DNA from: Planctomycetota bacterium
GTDB taxonomy: Bacteria; Planctomycetota; Phycisphaerae; WQYP01
Assembly: GCA_021785155.1 (NCBI GenBank)
Contig: JAJYGE010000093.1
Location: 1 to 7,405 of the forward strand
DNA length: 7,405 bases
Direction of reading: 5' to 3'
How positions within the stretch are numbered: position 1 is the stretch's first letter; each line of letters begins with the position of its first letter. The notes under the pieces were generated by a model that saw only the letters and a program-made list of their open reading frames with translations, was not told the DNA's origin and searched no databases. This document shows, in pieces, positions 6,556 to 7,405 of this stretch. Made by a program: the position numbers and the translations under genes.

Positions 6556-6822
6556 CCGGCACGCCGGGCCGTTGTACTGCGTGTCACCCACACTTAAGGG
6601 TTTCGATTAAGCCAAGCCGCCACGGATTATTGAACCACGGGGGGTTTCCAGGCCTATAAGAACTCTTTAAAGTCGGGTGGTAATGGGTTTAATTTGATGC
6701 ACCACCTGTCGTATGGGTTCAAGAGATCCTGAAAGCTCGATCGGGATTTTGGAACGCCATTGGATTAAGGTGCAGGTCGAAACAATGATGACCCAAATTC
6801 CGTATTGCCGCAGCTCCCATAG
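6556..6822. other. Gene-poor stretch between the RM promoter and mqnE
   Basis: I find no gene, tRNA or other RNA that I can support here. Apart from the dyads next to the RM promoter, there is a repeated CCACGG near 6620-6640. There is also a 6 bp inverted repeat, GGTGGT (6676-6681) with ACCACC (6701-6706), around a 19 nt loop. The latter is not followed by a T-run on either strand, so I cannot call it the mqnE terminator. A plus-strand frame at 6713-6898 overlaps mqnE and looks spurious. Confidence 0.5.
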
Positions 6823-7405
6823 TTATTCCGCAACATGCCAATCGCTGCCATTGCGGATTACGCGTCGATACAGTGTGTCGCGTTCGACGGGGATATAGCC
6901 GGTTTCCACCACCAGGCGGCGGAGGTCTTCTACCGTCTGCTCCTGATGCTTGTTACCTGATCCGCCTTCACGCTTGGTGATGTCATACCAGACCACTGTG
7001 CCATCAAGATCATCAACACCAAAGTTTAAACTGACCTGCGAAAGTTTCATGCTTTGCATAATCCAGAAGGCTTTGACATGCGGAAAATTCGGCAGCATGA
7101 GACGAGAAATTGCCAGCATTTTCATATCTTCCAGCCCCGTGTTGCCGGGCAGGTGGCCCAATTCACTGCCATCGGGAATAAAGGAGAGAGGAATAATGCA
7201 CTGAAAGCCCGGCGCATCATCCTGTAATTCGCGCAATTTGATTAAATGTCGCACGCGTTCGGCCCGGGTTTCAACATGCCCATAAAGAATGGTGGCATTG
7301 GTTTTAATACCCAACTCATGTGCCGTGCGATGCACGCGCATCCAACCGTCACTGCGGAGCTTGCCTTTGAATACTTCATCATGCACGCGATCATCAAACA
7401 CTTCC
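6823..7405 (-). CDS. mqnE: Aminofutalosine synthase MqnE (C-terminal half; 5' end outside window)
   Basis: About 193 C-terminal residues are visible and the frame stays open to the window edge. MqnE is a cytosolic radical-SAM enzyme of the futalosine pathway to menaquinone. It joins the adenosyl radical of SAM to 3-[(1-carboxyvinyl)oxy]benzoate, giving aminofutalosine. The visible part contains EVFDDRV, then VHRTAHELGIKTNATILYGH, HLIKLRELQD, GFQCIIPLSFIP, RLMLPNFPHVKAFWI, FGVDDLDGTVV and the terminal TGYIPVERDTLYRRV. The LYGH form and DDLDGTV followed by PVERDTLY fit MqnE better than its relative MqnC. The CxxxCxxC cluster motif would lie in the missing N-terminal part. It reads in the same direction as the RM unit but is separated by about 320 nt holding a separate promoter, so it is probably not in that operon. 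No terminator is clear. No other menaquinone gene is in view. Confidence 0.9.
   Translation of the reverse strand, partial: EVFDDRVHDEVFKGKLRSDGWMRVHRTAHELGIKTNATILYGHVETRAERVRHLIKLRELQDDAPGFQCIIPLSFIPDGSELGHLPGNTGLEDMKMLAISRLMLPNFPHVKAFWIMQSMKLSQVSLNFGVDDLDGTVVWYDITKREGGSGNKHQEQTVEDLRRLVVETGYIPVERDTLYRRVIRNGSDWHVAE

Noticed and set aside
6600..6760. Possible tRNA, because of a GGGTTCAAGA-like stretch near 6716
   Set aside because: No 5 bp T-stem, acceptor stem or anticodon arm could be paired around it on either strand.
6713..6898. A 61-residue plus-strand ORF near the mqnE 3' end
   Set aside because: It overlaps mqnE antisense, has no ribosome site and its sequence resembles no protein family.
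1..7405. Avoidance of the GTCGAC site as a sign of active restriction
   Set aside because: No GTCGAC was found by eye, but fewer than two are expected in 7.4 kb of random sequence, so the absence carries little weight.

Overview
The window looks chromosomal and most likely comes from a member of the Planctomycetota, probably a Phycisphaerae-type lineage. The main clue is a secreted protein ending in a textbook PEP-CTERM sorting signal with an RRRR tail. Small lipoproteins, a DUF2752 membrane protein, few strong Shine-Dalgarno sites and an aminofutalosine synthase (menaquinone by the futalosine route) agree with this. Taxonomy is inferred from gene content only.

Layout. Bases 1-131 hold at most the tail of an unidentified gene. 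On the + strand follow a DUF2752 membrane protein (267-770) and two overlapping outer-membrane-type lipoproteins (875-1555 and 1545-2192), which look like diverged tandem paralogs. They converge on a minus-strand PEP-CTERM protein of the putative-metalloprotease type (3373-2297). This gene has its own sigma70-like promoter, a structured leader of about 165 nt, and a hairpin plus U-tract terminator in the convergent gap. Next comes a gene-poor stretch (3578-3936). A minus-strand type II restriction-modification unit of the XamI type follows, with the endonuclease upstream (6498-5539) and the N6-adenine methyltransferase downstream (5538-3937). A second gene-poor stretch (6499-6822) carries the promoter of this unit. 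The window ends inside mqnE (minus strand, 5' end missing).

The most notable observation is that the XamI-type endonuclease is split by an in-frame amber codon at 6052-6054. Both halves are co-linear, in one frame, and both carry family-like sequence. The catalytic D...ExK core lies downstream of the stop. The methyltransferase looks intact, so the locus is probably a methylation-only remnant, unless the amber codon is read through or is a sequencing error. The methyltransferase ATG directly abuts the endonuclease TAA, so the amber may also affect its expression.

I see no CRISPR array, tRNA, rRNA, insertion sequence or novel multi-gene defence system. The unusual items are the interrupted restriction gene, the apparently leaderless DUF2752 gene, the lipoprotein pair, and the HExxE motif in the PEP-CTERM protein.
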